Part shown: positions 7,643 through 16,458 of the stretch, in pieces
How positions within the stretch are numbered: the first letter of the stretch is position 1
Layout: each line of letters begins with the position of its first letter
Assembly (NCBI GenBank): GCA_900544075.1
Contig: UQTJ01000047.1
Coordinates: 1-20,736 of the forward strand
Direction: 5' to 3'
Length of the DNA stretch: 20,736 nucleotides
From: an uncultured Bacteroides sp.
Lineage (GTDB): Bacteria > Bacteroidota > Bacteroidia > Bacteroidales > Bacteroidaceae
Position numbers and translations under genes: made by a program
The notes under the pieces: generated by a model
Seen by the model: only the letters and a program-made list of their open reading frames with translations
What the model was told of the DNA's origin: nothing
The model's database searches: none

Positions 7643-10600
7643 ATGTCAAAACACAAAATTGTACAGTTGCTATGTTTCTTATGTATAGCAATGCTGTTAC
7701 TTCCTTCGAAAGTGTTCGCCCAGTCTGGGATGATAACGGGTACTGTCGTAGATGAAACAGGAATGTCTGTGATTGGTGCCACAGTTATGGTGAAAGGTAC
7801 TACTAATGGTACTATTACGGATATGGATGGTAATTTCTCTATTCAAGGTGGAGTTGGAACTGTCCTTTCTATAAGCTATGTAGGATATACTACGCTTGAG
7901 ATGAAAGTAAAGAAACTTACCGGAAATCATGTGGTTCTGAAAGAAGACAGCGAAGTGTTGGAAGAAGTTGTGGTAGTGGGTATGGATAAGCAAAAAAGAA
8001 ATACTATTACTGCAGCGGTAGCAACGGTAAAGTCGGATGCGATTGTGAGTCGACCGGTAACGGATGTAACTAGTGCCTTACAAGGTAATGTGGCTGGTTT
8101 GAACTTTGCTTCGGATGCTGCAGAAAGTGGAGTCGGTGGTGAAACGGGAGCTGAAATTAAATTTAATATTCGTGGTGTAGGTTCTATCAATGGCGGTGAA
8201 CCTTATGTGTTAGTTGATGGAGTGGAGCAAAGTATGCAGAATGTGAATCCCGCAGATATTGAAAGTATTTCTGTATTGAAGGATGCATCTGCAGCTGCCA
8301 TCTATGGAGCACGTGCGGCGTATGGTGTAGTATTGGTAACGACTAAAAGTGGAAAGTCGGAGAAAGCACGCGTGACATATAGAGGTACTGTCGGATTTAG
8401 TTCACCGATTAATATGCCTAAAATGATGAACTCTTTGGAGTTTGCCTCTTATGTAAATCAAAGAGATGAAAATATGGGGCGAACTCATCAGATTACAGAT
8501 GAAACGATAGAGTTGATTAAAGGATTTATGGCAAATCCTTATTCTGCAGAATATCCAGGTGTGAAAGCTAATACTCAAGGAGACGGATGGGATGGATCAG
8601 AACTTTCTCAATATGGAAATACAGATTGGTTTGATTATTATTTCAAGGATAAGGCTATCCGTCATTCTCACAACCTAAGTATTCAGGGAGGATCTGATAA
8701 GTTTAATTATTATGTCGGTATGGGATATACTTATCAGGAAGGTTTAATGGATAAGGTGCAAGATGACTTGAGCAAATATAATATGAATACAAAACTTACA
8801 TTCAATGTTAATAACTGGTTGAAGTTTAACCTGAATAATAATCTTACATTGAATATGATTAATCGCCCCATGCCGAATCAAACGATATTCTATGCGGTAG
8901 CAGGTAATCAGGCTCCTACTAAAGTAACTCAGCTTCCTGTATCAGACTCGCAATATGCAGATCCTACTTGGAATGAGATGTTATATCTTAAGAACTCATT
9001 CTATAATAACAATCGGATTTCTGATGCTATTTCATTTTCTGCTACTATAACTCCTTTGAAGGGATGGGATATTATGGCTGATATGAAGGCCCGACTGGAT
9101 GTAGAAAGCAATAGTTTTACGTTGAAGAAGCCCTCATATATGGAACCGAATGGCTTAATTAAAACAATTACAGGAAGCCGTCAGGGTTATCAGTATCCTG
9201 GAATGAGTTATTTAAATACATTGTTTGGCTCATATACCAGAGGAAGTGCTCTGGATTATTACTTGTCACCGAGTATTAATACTTCTTATACAAATCAGTG
9301 GGGGGACCATTTCTTTAAAATAATGGCGGGATACCAGATGGAAGTTCAGAAGTATTCCAATGAATACATTTATAAGGATGGTATTTTGAGTGATAGTAAC
9401 TATTCTTTTGATAATGCCAATGGAAACTTTTATGGGAGCGAGTCGAGAACACATTGGGCTACTATGGGGGTATATACGCGTATAAACTGGAATTATAAAA
9501 ACATATATTTCGCAGAATTTAGTGGACGGTATGATGGTTCTTCACGTTTTGCACCAGGAAATCGGTGGGGATTATTCCCTTCTTTCTCTGCAGGTTATGA
9601 TATAGCACGTACTGAATACTTTAGTAATTTGCATTTGCCAATATCTCAGTTAAAAGTGCGTGTTTCTTATGGACGCTTAGGTAATCAGAATGGAGCAGGA
9701 TTATATGATTATATTGGAATGATGAGGCTAGCTCCTAATAGTCCCAATGCATGGTTATTGCCTGGAGGAGGTTCTATGGTGACAGAGAAAGGAACTTTGG
9801 CTCAGACACCTAAAATGATCAGTGAATTCATTACTTGGGAGAAAGTGGACAATGCAAACCTGGGACTTGATTTGATGTTGTTTGACGATCGACTTTCTAT
9901 GACATTCGATGTGTATCAGCGTACTACCAAGGATATGATTGGCCCCGCAGAAGCAATTCCGGCTATCGGTGGTATTGTGCCGGATGATAGAGCTAAAATA
10001 AATAATGCGACGTTAAGAAACAGAGGTTGGGAATTGTCTGTAAACTGGCAAGATCAGCTAAAGAATGGTTTTAGTTATGGTATTGGATTTAATTTATTCG
10101 ATTATAAGGCTGTAATTACGAAATATAATAATCCGGAAGGTATTATTTATAATAACCATACAGGACTTGCACGCAATAAGGGTTATTATGAAGGAATGGA
10201 TATTGGAGAGATTTGGGGATTCCGTGCTGATGATTTGTTTATGTCGAACCAGGAGATAGACAACTATCTTCGTAGTAGAGATTTGTCATTCTTTAAAGAT
10301 GATAATATGTGGCAAGTGGGTGATTTGAAGTATTTGGATACGAACCGTGACGGAAAAATTAATCCGGGAAAAGGAACCCTGTCAGATCATGGTGACCTGG
10401 AGATTATCGGTAATGCTACTCCAAGATATTCTTTTGGTATTAACTTGAATGTCGGTTATAAAGGGTTTGCTGTTTCAACGTTGCTACAAGGTGTGGCAAA
10501 ACGGGATTTCCCAATGGCCGGTAGTACTTATTTGTTTGGTGGAAAGAACTACTTTAAGGAACATTTGGATTATTTCAGTCCGACAAATCCGGATGCATAC

Positions 10601-10969
10601 CTTCCTCGTTTGACAGATCCGAAGACAAAAGATTATGATGCAAATACAGGCTATAATACTACGCGTTATCTGCTTAATGCAGCTTACATGCGTATGAAGA
10701 ACCTTATGGTATCATATACATTTGATAAGAAGCTGCTTAAGGCACTGCATTTGGAGAATTTACGTGTTTATTTTACATGTGATAATTTATTTACAATAGA
10801 TAAGCTTCCTGATGCTTTTGATCCTGAAACACTTAATCAGGTAAATACATGGGCCGGTGGAAGTAATGCAACAGCTCCTGGACTTACGTCGCCAGCAAAT
10901 GAGAATGGTAATGGTAAGGTATATCCAATGAACCGGAATTTTGTATTTGGTGTTGATTTTACGTTCTAA
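7643..10969 (+). CDS. SusC-like TonB-dependent outer-membrane glycan importer
   Basis: This is the outer-membrane channel that imports oligosaccharides using TonB energy, working as a complex with the SusD lipoprotein encoded next. Its 1108 residues are normal for the family. The order is signal peptide (1-26, KVFA|Q), carboxypeptidase-regulatory-like domain (about 30-105, ITGTVVDETG start), TonB-box-like LEEVVVVG (106-113), plug (about 120-240, with LKDASAAAIYGARAAYGVVLVTTKSG split across 212-237) and a 22-strand-type beta barrel ending in the aromatic residues VDFTF. No extra N-terminal signalling (STN) domain is seen, so regulation is left to the HTCS rather than to an anti-sigma system. 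It is the first gene of the operon, and the SusD gene follows after 14 bp. The transported glycan cannot be read from the sequence. Confidence 0.96.
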   Translation: MSKHKIVQLLCFLCIAMLLLPSKVFAQSGMITGTVVDETGMSVIGATVMVKGTTNGTITDMDGNFSIQGGVGTVLSISYVGYTTLEMKVKKLTGNHVVLKEDSEVLEEVVVVGMDKQKRNTITAAVATVKSDAIVSRPVTDVTSALQGNVAGLNFASDAAESGVGGETGAEIKFNIRGVGSINGGEPYVLVDGVEQSMQNVNPADIESISVLKDASAAAIYGARAAYGVVLVTTKSGKSEKARVTYRGTVGFSSPINMPKMMNSLEFASYVNQRDENMGRTHQITDETIELIKGFMANPYSAEYPGVKANTQGDGWDGSELSQYGNTDWFDYYFKDKAIRHSHNLSIQGGSDKFNYYVGMGYTYQEGLMDKVQDDLSKYNMNTKLTFNVNNWLKFNLNNNLTLNMINRPMPNQTIFYAVAGNQAPTKVTQLPVSDSQYADPTWNEMLYLKNSFYNNNRISDAISFSATITPLKGWDIMADMKARLDVESNSFTLKKPSYMEPNGLIKTITGSRQGYQYPGMSYLNTLFGSYTRGSALDYYLSPSINTSYTNQWGDHFFKIMAGYQMEVQKYSNEYIYKDGILSDSNYSFDNANGNFYGSESRTHWATMGVYTRINWNYKNIYFAEFSGRYDGSSRFAPGNRWGLFPSFSAGYDIARTEYFSNLHLPISQLKVRVSYGRLGNQNGAGLYDYIGMMRLAPNSPNAWLLPGGGSMVTEKGTLAQTPKMISEFITWEKVDNANLGLDLMLFDDRLSMTFDVYQRTTKDMIGPAEAIPAIGGIVPDDRAKINNATLRNRGWELSVNWQDQLKNGFSYGIGFNLFDYKAVITKYNNPEGIIYNNHTGLARNKGYYEGMDIGEIWGFRADDLFMSNQEIDNYLRSRDLSFFKDDNMWQVGDLKYLDTNRDGKINPGKGTLSDHGDLEIIGNATPRYSFGINLNVGYKGFAVSTLLQGVAKRDFPMAGSTYLFGGKNYFKEHLDYFSPTNPDAYLPRLTDPKTKDYDANTGYNTTRYLLNAAYMRMKNLMVSYTFDKKLLKALHLENLRVYFTCDNLFTIDKLPDAFDPETLNQVNTWAGGSNATAPGLTSPANENGNGKVYPMNRNFVFGVDFTF

Positions 10970-10983
10970 ATTAAAAACTAATT

Positions 10984-12789
10984 ATGAAAAGACTTTGTCT
11001 ATATATAGCTATAATGTCGGGAATCGGGTTTATGACTACGTCATGTGCTGATTTCCTGGACCGTGAACCAATTACGGTACCAAGTAATGAAAACTTTCTT
11101 GATGGTGAGATACAGTTACGAAGCTATGTGAACTCATTATATACTGCTTTACCCTCATTGAAGCAGTTTGGCATGGGAGTTCGTGGAGAAGAAAAGAATA
11201 GTGATAATATCTTGTCTGAGAATTATGACAAAAGACTGAATGGAGAAAATACACTTTTCTCTAGCACTGAACTTTGGGAAACAGGGTATAAGAATTTGCG
11301 TGATGTGAATTATTTTTTTAAATACAATCTTGTAAGTCCCGAAAAGGAAACTGATGAAGAAGCTTCTTTACGAGGTGAAGTATTGTTTCTGCGAGCTTAT
11401 TGGCATTTTGATTTATTGAAGAAATTTGGAGATATACCAGTTATGGATGGCTTTTGGGATGAAAAGGCTACAATTGAAGGATTGCAGATTGCTCCAAAAG
11501 ATCGTGCAGAAGTTGCAAAATTTATTTTACAGGATTTAGAGGATGCAACTAAACTATTGTTCCCAAGAAGTAAATATCAGGGGTTGAGAATTTCAAAAGA
11601 AGCAGCAATGATGCTAGCCATGCAGGTCTCACTTTATGAAGGAACATGGGAGAAATATCATAAAGACGATGCGTTTGCCGCAGAATCAAATCAGTCTGAG
11701 TATTTTCTTGCAGAGTGTATGCGCTGGGGGGATTTGTTGTTTGAGCAAGGGTTGACATTGGAAACCCGGAATGAAAAGAATCCGGGAGATGCTTTCGGCA
11801 GTTTGTTCAATAAAAGTGATTATACTAATGTTCCTGAAGCAGTCTTTTGGAAAAAATATTCAATTGCAGATGGTGTGTTCCATGCATTGATGAGTTTGTT
11901 AGGAGGTGGTGTAGTTGATGAACAATACCCGGCAGGAGTCGCAGGAGAGTTGGTAAATACTTATTTGAAAGTTGATGGAACTTTTATTGATCCTACAGAT
12001 AAGAATTATACTGATTTTAATTATACGTTTAAGGATAGAGACCCACGTCTGACAGAAACAGTTATGAGTAGTGGTTATCAGTTTAAAGCCTGGGAAACAG
12101 GTTCACGGCCTTTGAATGTGAAGGCTAGAACAGGAAACCCTGAAGATGATAAAAATATTGTATCACCAGCTCTGCATGGCACAGGAGGTAGTAAGAATGT
12201 AACTGGTTATCACATTCGTTTGGGAATTGATAGCACTTATGTGGAAGGTAATAGTGAGACGGGTTTAATTTATTTTCGTTATGCGGAAGCTTTGTTGAAT
12301 TATGCAGAGGCTGCAGCTGAATTAAATAAATGTACGGATGAAGTACTGAATAAAACATTAAAACCTTTAAGGGAAAGAGCGGGAGTGAAATATGTAAAAC
12401 CCACTCAGATAGATCCTAATTTTACAGACTATGGTTATCGGTTATCGCCAGAGTTGCAGGAAATCCGTCGTGAACGTAGAGTTGAACTAGCACTTCAAGG
12501 TTATCGACTGGATGATTTAATGCGTTGGGCTGCACATAGTGTATTGGTTGGTAAAAGAGGACGTGGAGCTTATTTGGGACATGATGGCGTGCTCTATAAA
12601 TCTTATAGTGAGGACCAGTTAAGTAAGATAAATCTTGTGCTTGTGGATGGTAGTGGATGGATGGATCCTCTTCAGGAACTTTTACCATTGGGCTATCAGT
12701 TTAAACCAGATAGAGATTATTTGCTTCCTGTTCCACCAAGTGAACTTGAACTGAATAAATTAATGACCCAGAATCCGGGCTGGAATTAA
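10984..12789 (+). CDS. SusD/RagB-like surface glycan-binding lipoprotein
   Basis: This surface lipoprotein forms the lid on the SusC barrel and helps to capture glycan. The signal peptide ends in TTSC with the lipidated Cys at 21, followed by ADFLDREP, the usual SusD start. The helical SusD/RagB fold is supported by RGEVLFLRAYWHFDLLKKFG (130-149), typical of the TPR-like region, and by RRERRVELALQGYRLDDLMR (about 495-514) in the C-terminal part. The length of 601 residues is within the family range. It sits 14 bp after SusC and 24 bp before the GH16 lipoprotein, so all three are likely to be on one transcript. Family membership is secure, but the ligand is not visible. Confidence 0.95.
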   Translation: MKRLCLYIAIMSGIGFMTTSCADFLDREPITVPSNENFLDGEIQLRSYVNSLYTALPSLKQFGMGVRGEEKNSDNILSENYDKRLNGENTLFSSTELWETGYKNLRDVNYFFKYNLVSPEKETDEEASLRGEVLFLRAYWHFDLLKKFGDIPVMDGFWDEKATIEGLQIAPKDRAEVAKFILQDLEDATKLLFPRSKYQGLRISKEAAMMLAMQVSLYEGTWEKYHKDDAFAAESNQSEYFLAECMRWGDLLFEQGLTLETRNEKNPGDAFGSLFNKSDYTNVPEAVFWKKYSIADGVFHALMSLLGGGVVDEQYPAGVAGELVNTYLKVDGTFIDPTDKNYTDFNYTFKDRDPRLTETVMSSGYQFKAWETGSRPLNVKARTGNPEDDKNIVSPALHGTGGSKNVTGYHIRLGIDSTYVEGNSETGLIYFRYAEALLNYAEAAAELNKCTDEVLNKTLKPLRERAGVKYVKPTQIDPNFTDYGYRLSPELQEIRRERRVELALQGYRLDDLMRWAAHSVLVGKRGRGAYLGHDGVLYKSYSEDQLSKINLVLVDGSGWMDPLQELLPLGYQFKPDRDYLLPVPPSELELNKLMTQNPGWN

Positions 12790-12813
12790 GAATCAGATTT
12801 ATATTAATGCAAT

Positions 12814-14730
12814 ATGAAAAGACTTATTTATTATATCAGTGTTTCAGCTTTGATGTTGACTATAGGAGTATGTCCGAGCTGTAAAAATGAAAAAGGAGTA
12901 GGAAATCTTCCGGTACCGGTTCCTTTAAAAATGGAGTTGAGCTCAACTAATCTGGTAATGGGAGATGTATTGGATGTTACTTTTACCGTTACGGGTAGTG
13001 CAGAAGAAGGAAAGGATGCTATGAATGAAGATTTGGATATTCGACTTTCTGCGAAGACTGCAAAAGGTGAAGTAGATGCAATGCTTTTTGATGATTTCCC
13101 CTCTGTAGTGACCTTGAAAGCTGGTGAGAAAAGTAAAACTGTTTCTATTCCTGTGAAAGAGTCTGGAATTAATCAGAAATACAGTGTTGAATTGACTGCC
13201 CTGGCTCGTGGATACAAAGTGACTGGTACATCGCAGGTTATCAATGTCAGTGACTATTTTTATACATCTGTGGCTGTAAAGAATAATTCTGATGCAGAGG
13301 TTATTGAAGGTAAAAGTTTTGTATTGGAGGCTTCGTTGGATGTAGCCCCAGAGCACGATCTTACCATTCATATCACTCCTCAAGGTGAAGAAGGAAAGTT
13401 TTATGAAGGGATGCCTGAATCGATAATTATACCAGCGGGAGAGAAAACTGCGGAAACGGAACGCATAAAACTGGTATCTATGTCGGAAATAGATCAAGAT
13501 ATTGATTTGACATTGGAAATGGCAACTGATTCTCCTAAGTATCCTATGGTAAGAAAAAAATTGTCATTGACTCGTGTGAGCTTGCATAAAGAAATGGGCT
13601 TGAGAGTGGCAGATGAACGTTGGTGCTATGCTGATCCTAATTTGATGTTTGTTTCTCTGAAAAATGAGAAAGCCGTACAGCAATGGGGTAAATTACAGGA
13701 TGAAGATTATGTGATTATGAAAGAGGGTGACTTACATCCGGGAGCAGATATGTCTAGTGAGCTTGGAAAGTGGAAATTCTGGCGTGCTTATGAATTTCAT
13801 CCGATAGCTTCTTGTTTAACCAAACAGAAGAGTAATGATAACACATTCGAAAGCGACAGAATGCCTTTATGTTTTGGTAATCAGTATGTAGTGTCTGTGG
13901 AATCGGCTGGAGGAGTGGATAATGCGAAGTATTCATGGGTAACCGATGATGGATTTTACAGAATGATAACCTTGAAGGAACCGACTCAGGCTATTTCTTC
14001 TGGTAAGATGATGAATTATGGTACCTCGGGAGTGTATTCATGCAAATTCTTCTCGGAAAATGCAAATAGTCCGACTTGGGCTTCTTCAAATGTCAGAATT
14101 TTGCCGGGAATGCGTATTGAGGTAAGAGCCAGAATCAGAGGATGTCAGAATACGGGTATGCTTCCGGGAATTTGGTGTCAGGGAAATGCACAGGTTGGAG
14201 GAGCTGGTCCTTATCAGGTGTGGCCTGCGTATGGTGAGGCTGATATTATGGAGAATAACTCTAAGAAGTTACCGGATAATGTGGAAACTACTTATCACTG
14301 GGCAACAAAAGGTACAACGAGAACCTTTGCTAAGGCCACTTCTGAATCAGGGTTGTCAGGATTTGGGAATATTGATAAATACCATATTTACTGGCTGGAA
14401 TGGCGAAGTGAAACAGAAGTAGCAATGGGAGTGAACGGAGAAGTTACCAATGTGTTGACTGAAAATGATTTGAAGTCATTGGGAGGAGATTATCCTTTTA
14501 ATATGACTGCGAATCCGGAGGGTATGCATTTTTTGCTGACCATGATGTTCTTGAATAAGGCGGAGCCTAACTTGAAATCGGGAGATATGGGTTATCAATT
14601 GGCACGTAAGGAAGAGAATATTGAAAATGTGGCAAGAATGGAAATAGACTGGGTGAGATTTTATGTGGATGATACCTATCAGTCTTTCCTGGGTGACATG
14701 AAATGGAGAAATGACTTGCTCTTTTATTAA
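12814..14730 (+). CDS. Multidomain GH16 surface lipoprotein (endo-glycanase)
   Basis: A predicted lipoprotein (Cys23 after CPS) carries two beta-rich, Calx-beta or Ig-like segments (about 36-145 and 150-255) ahead of a GH16 catalytic domain (about 265-620). The catalytic motif GEADIME at 474-480 gives E475 as nucleophile, D477 and E480 as acid/base. The GH16 flank MLPGIWCQG and the closing strand MEIDWVRFYV (609-618) are also present. The active site is complete, so it should be an enzyme and not only a binder. The gene occupies the place directly after SusD that usually encodes a surface glycan-binding protein, which suggests a binding-plus-cutting fusion at the cell surface. Likely role: first endo-cut of the extracellular glycan, by analogy with GH16 O-glycanases of gut Bacteroides. 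A beta-glucanase or agarase activity is the main alternative. I cannot name the N-terminal domain family. Confidence 0.85.
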   Translation: MKRLIYYISVSALMLTIGVCPSCKNEKGVGNLPVPVPLKMELSSTNLVMGDVLDVTFTVTGSAEEGKDAMNEDLDIRLSAKTAKGEVDAMLFDDFPSVVTLKAGEKSKTVSIPVKESGINQKYSVELTALARGYKVTGTSQVINVSDYFYTSVAVKNNSDAEVIEGKSFVLEASLDVAPEHDLTIHITPQGEEGKFYEGMPESIIIPAGEKTAETERIKLVSMSEIDQDIDLTLEMATDSPKYPMVRKKLSLTRVSLHKEMGLRVADERWCYADPNLMFVSLKNEKAVQQWGKLQDEDYVIMKEGDLHPGADMSSELGKWKFWRAYEFHPIASCLTKQKSNDNTFESDRMPLCFGNQYVVSVESAGGVDNAKYSWVTDDGFYRMITLKEPTQAISSGKMMNYGTSGVYSCKFFSENANSPTWASSNVRILPGMRIEVRARIRGCQNTGMLPGIWCQGNAQVGGAGPYQVWPAYGEADIMENNSKKLPDNVETTYHWATKGTTRTFAKATSESGLSGFGNIDKYHIYWLEWRSETEVAMGVNGEVTNVLTENDLKSLGGDYPFNMTANPEGMHFLLTMMFLNKAEPNLKSGDMGYQLARKEENIENVARMEIDWVRFYVDDTYQSFLGDMKWRNDLLFY

Positions 14731-14774
14731 GGACAGAATATGAATTTTACAATAATAACTAAAAAATATATACT

Positions 14775-16361
14775 ATGAACAGAATGAAAAAAATGGCATA
14801 TTTATTTGCCGCAGTGTCATTACTCAGCAGTTGTAATTACGATGACTCACAATTGTGGGATGCCGTAAATAAGCAGGAGGAACGAATTTCTATTCTTGAA
14901 AAATGGAGTGAAACGGTAAATACAAATCTTGCATCTCTTCAGGTTCTGGTTCAATGTGAAGATTTTGTCACTTCGGTAGAACCGGTAATGAAGGATGGAC
15001 AGCAGGTGGGTTATAAGATTAATTTTCATAGTGCTAAGTCTATTACGCTTTATACGAACTCTGACGGTCAGGTAGAAGGTACCAATACTCCGGATATTAA
15101 GCCTGTACAAGTGGAGAACGGCAGATGGGTTTGGCAGCTGAATGGTGAATTACTGAAAGATCCGGTAAGTGGGAACTATATTTATGTAGATGCATGTATT
15201 CCTCAGGTAAAAGTGGATGAACAAGGCAATGTACAACTTTCGGTAGATGGAGGTAGTACTTGGACAACAATCTCAGATGCCAATGGAAATGTTCCCGGGA
15301 ACCATCAAGTGGTGAGTGTGGACGAGTCTACAAAAGATAAGGGATATATTACGGTGATAATCAGCAATCTTCTGGATGGTCAGGAAGATACAAAGATTCA
15401 GCTTCCTGTATGGTCGGATTTAGCTAAAGCTCTTGAAGAGGTAAAAGCTGACTGGGTGTTGTCGCCAAAAGCTAATTCAGCGGTAACTGTTTCTTTAGAT
15501 GGTTTGAAAGAAATGAAAGATGCGGCAATCATGGTAGCCAATGAAGCCGGTCTAACAACAAAAGTGGAGGGAAATAAGGTGACTGTGACTATGAAAGCTA
15601 ATAATACAGTGGAGACTCCTCATTTTACCATTATGGTGTCGGATGGCTGGAATCAGACCATTGTACGAAATATTTATCCCAAAATGCAACTTGCTGCTGC
15701 GGATTTAAGCGAGGGATGTCGTAATGGGTGTACATCTGTTTCTGTAACTGGAGATATAACTGATAAAGACCTTGCTACATTGTTGAATGGGGTAAAACAT
15801 CTTGATTTAGCTGAGGCCAGCGCTAAGATTGCATTGCAAAATATGGCTTCTTTGGAATCTGTAAACTTTGTGCCGGAGAATGGAGCTGCTAATGAAAATA
15901 CTTATGATTTTGCAACATGGCCGTTTAAAAATTGTACGGCTTTAACGGAGGTTAGTTTCCCTAATGGTTTTAAGGCTGTAAATCACATGGTAAAAGGTTT
16001 TGAAAATATAGGTGCAACTAAGGTGGTTCTTCCTGAAGGAGTTAAACAGATAGGAGCAGGTTCATTTAAGGTTTGTACATCTCTTCAATATCTTGAATTA
16101 CCAGTTACAATAACGTCTATAGGAAATGAATTTGCCAAGGGAAATACTACTTTAACGACTGTGGTATTCAAATCTGAGTCTGTTCCGACGTTAGGAACAG
16201 AAAACTTCTCCGGTTGTGCTGCCGGCTTGACATTCTACGTGCCAGATGCATCAGTTGGGGCTTATGAGGCTGCATGGAATTTATCTTCAGGTACAGCTAC
16301 AAATAAACCCGCTGTAGGTATATTGGTAATTAAGCCAATAAGTGAACTTTCTGTACAATAA
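14775..16361 (+). CDS. DUF4988 / BspA-like leucine-rich-repeat surface lipoprotein
   Basis: No enzyme motif is visible, and the protein is best read as a surface glycan-binding or adhesive protein of the PUL. The signal peptide ends in LLSSC with lipidated Cys20. Residues 25-60 (LWDAVNKQEERISILEKW and on) form a short predicted coiled coil as in DUF4988 proteins. A beta-rich middle (about 65-310) contains repeated Gly/Asp-rich turns. Residues about 340-505 look like BspA-type LRR_5 repeats (TALTEVSFPNGF, LPEGVKQIGAGSFKVC, TSLQYLELPVTITSIG). The family often accompanies SusCD pairs. It begins 44 bp after the GH16 lipoprotein gene and is followed by a strong terminator, so it ends the surface-apparatus part of the operon. 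The start could also be Met4, with no effect on the mature protein. Confidence 0.8.
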   Translation: MNRMKKMAYLFAAVSLLSSCNYDDSQLWDAVNKQEERISILEKWSETVNTNLASLQVLVQCEDFVTSVEPVMKDGQQVGYKINFHSAKSITLYTNSDGQVEGTNTPDIKPVQVENGRWVWQLNGELLKDPVSGNYIYVDACIPQVKVDEQGNVQLSVDGGSTWTTISDANGNVPGNHQVVSVDESTKDKGYITVIISNLLDGQEDTKIQLPVWSDLAKALEEVKADWVLSPKANSAVTVSLDGLKEMKDAAIMVANEAGLTTKVEGNKVTVTMKANNTVETPHFTIMVSDGWNQTIVRNIYPKMQLAAADLSEGCRNGCTSVSVTGDITDKDLATLLNGVKHLDLAEASAKIALQNMASLESVNFVPENGAANENTYDFATWPFKNCTALTEVSFPNGFKAVNHMVKGFENIGATKVVLPEGVKQIGAGSFKVCTSLQYLELPVTITSIGNEFAKGNTTLTTVVFKSESVPTLGTENFSGCAAGLTFYVPDASVGAYEAAWNLSSGTATNKPAVGILVIKPISELSVQ

Positions 16362-16388
16362 TAGGTAAGGCAATAAGTTATTAGGGAT

Positions 16389-16432
16389 AAGGGGCTGCAT
16401 TGTAGAACGCTTTTATGATGCAGCCCCTTTTT
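16389..16432 (+). terminator. Strong intrinsic terminator inside the PUL
   Basis: A perfect 12-bp stem (AAGGGGCTGCAT 16389-16400 with ATGCAGCCCCTT 16418-16429) with a 17-nt loop is followed by five T residues (16428-16432). It lies 27 bp after the LRR lipoprotein stop and 27 bp before the GH29 ATG. I found no clear TAnnTTTG promoter between it and GH29. Either GH29-GH20 depend on partial read-through or their promoter deviates from consensus. Confidence 0.88.
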
Positions 16433-16458
16433 CCTTATTTGATTTTAAGATAAAAAGG

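Noticed and set aside
12943..13497. 184-residue open frame on the minus strand
   Set aside because: Antisense to the N-terminal modules of the GH16 lipoprotein. Rich in Phe/Arg/Tyr with no domain or promoter, so treated as a shadow.
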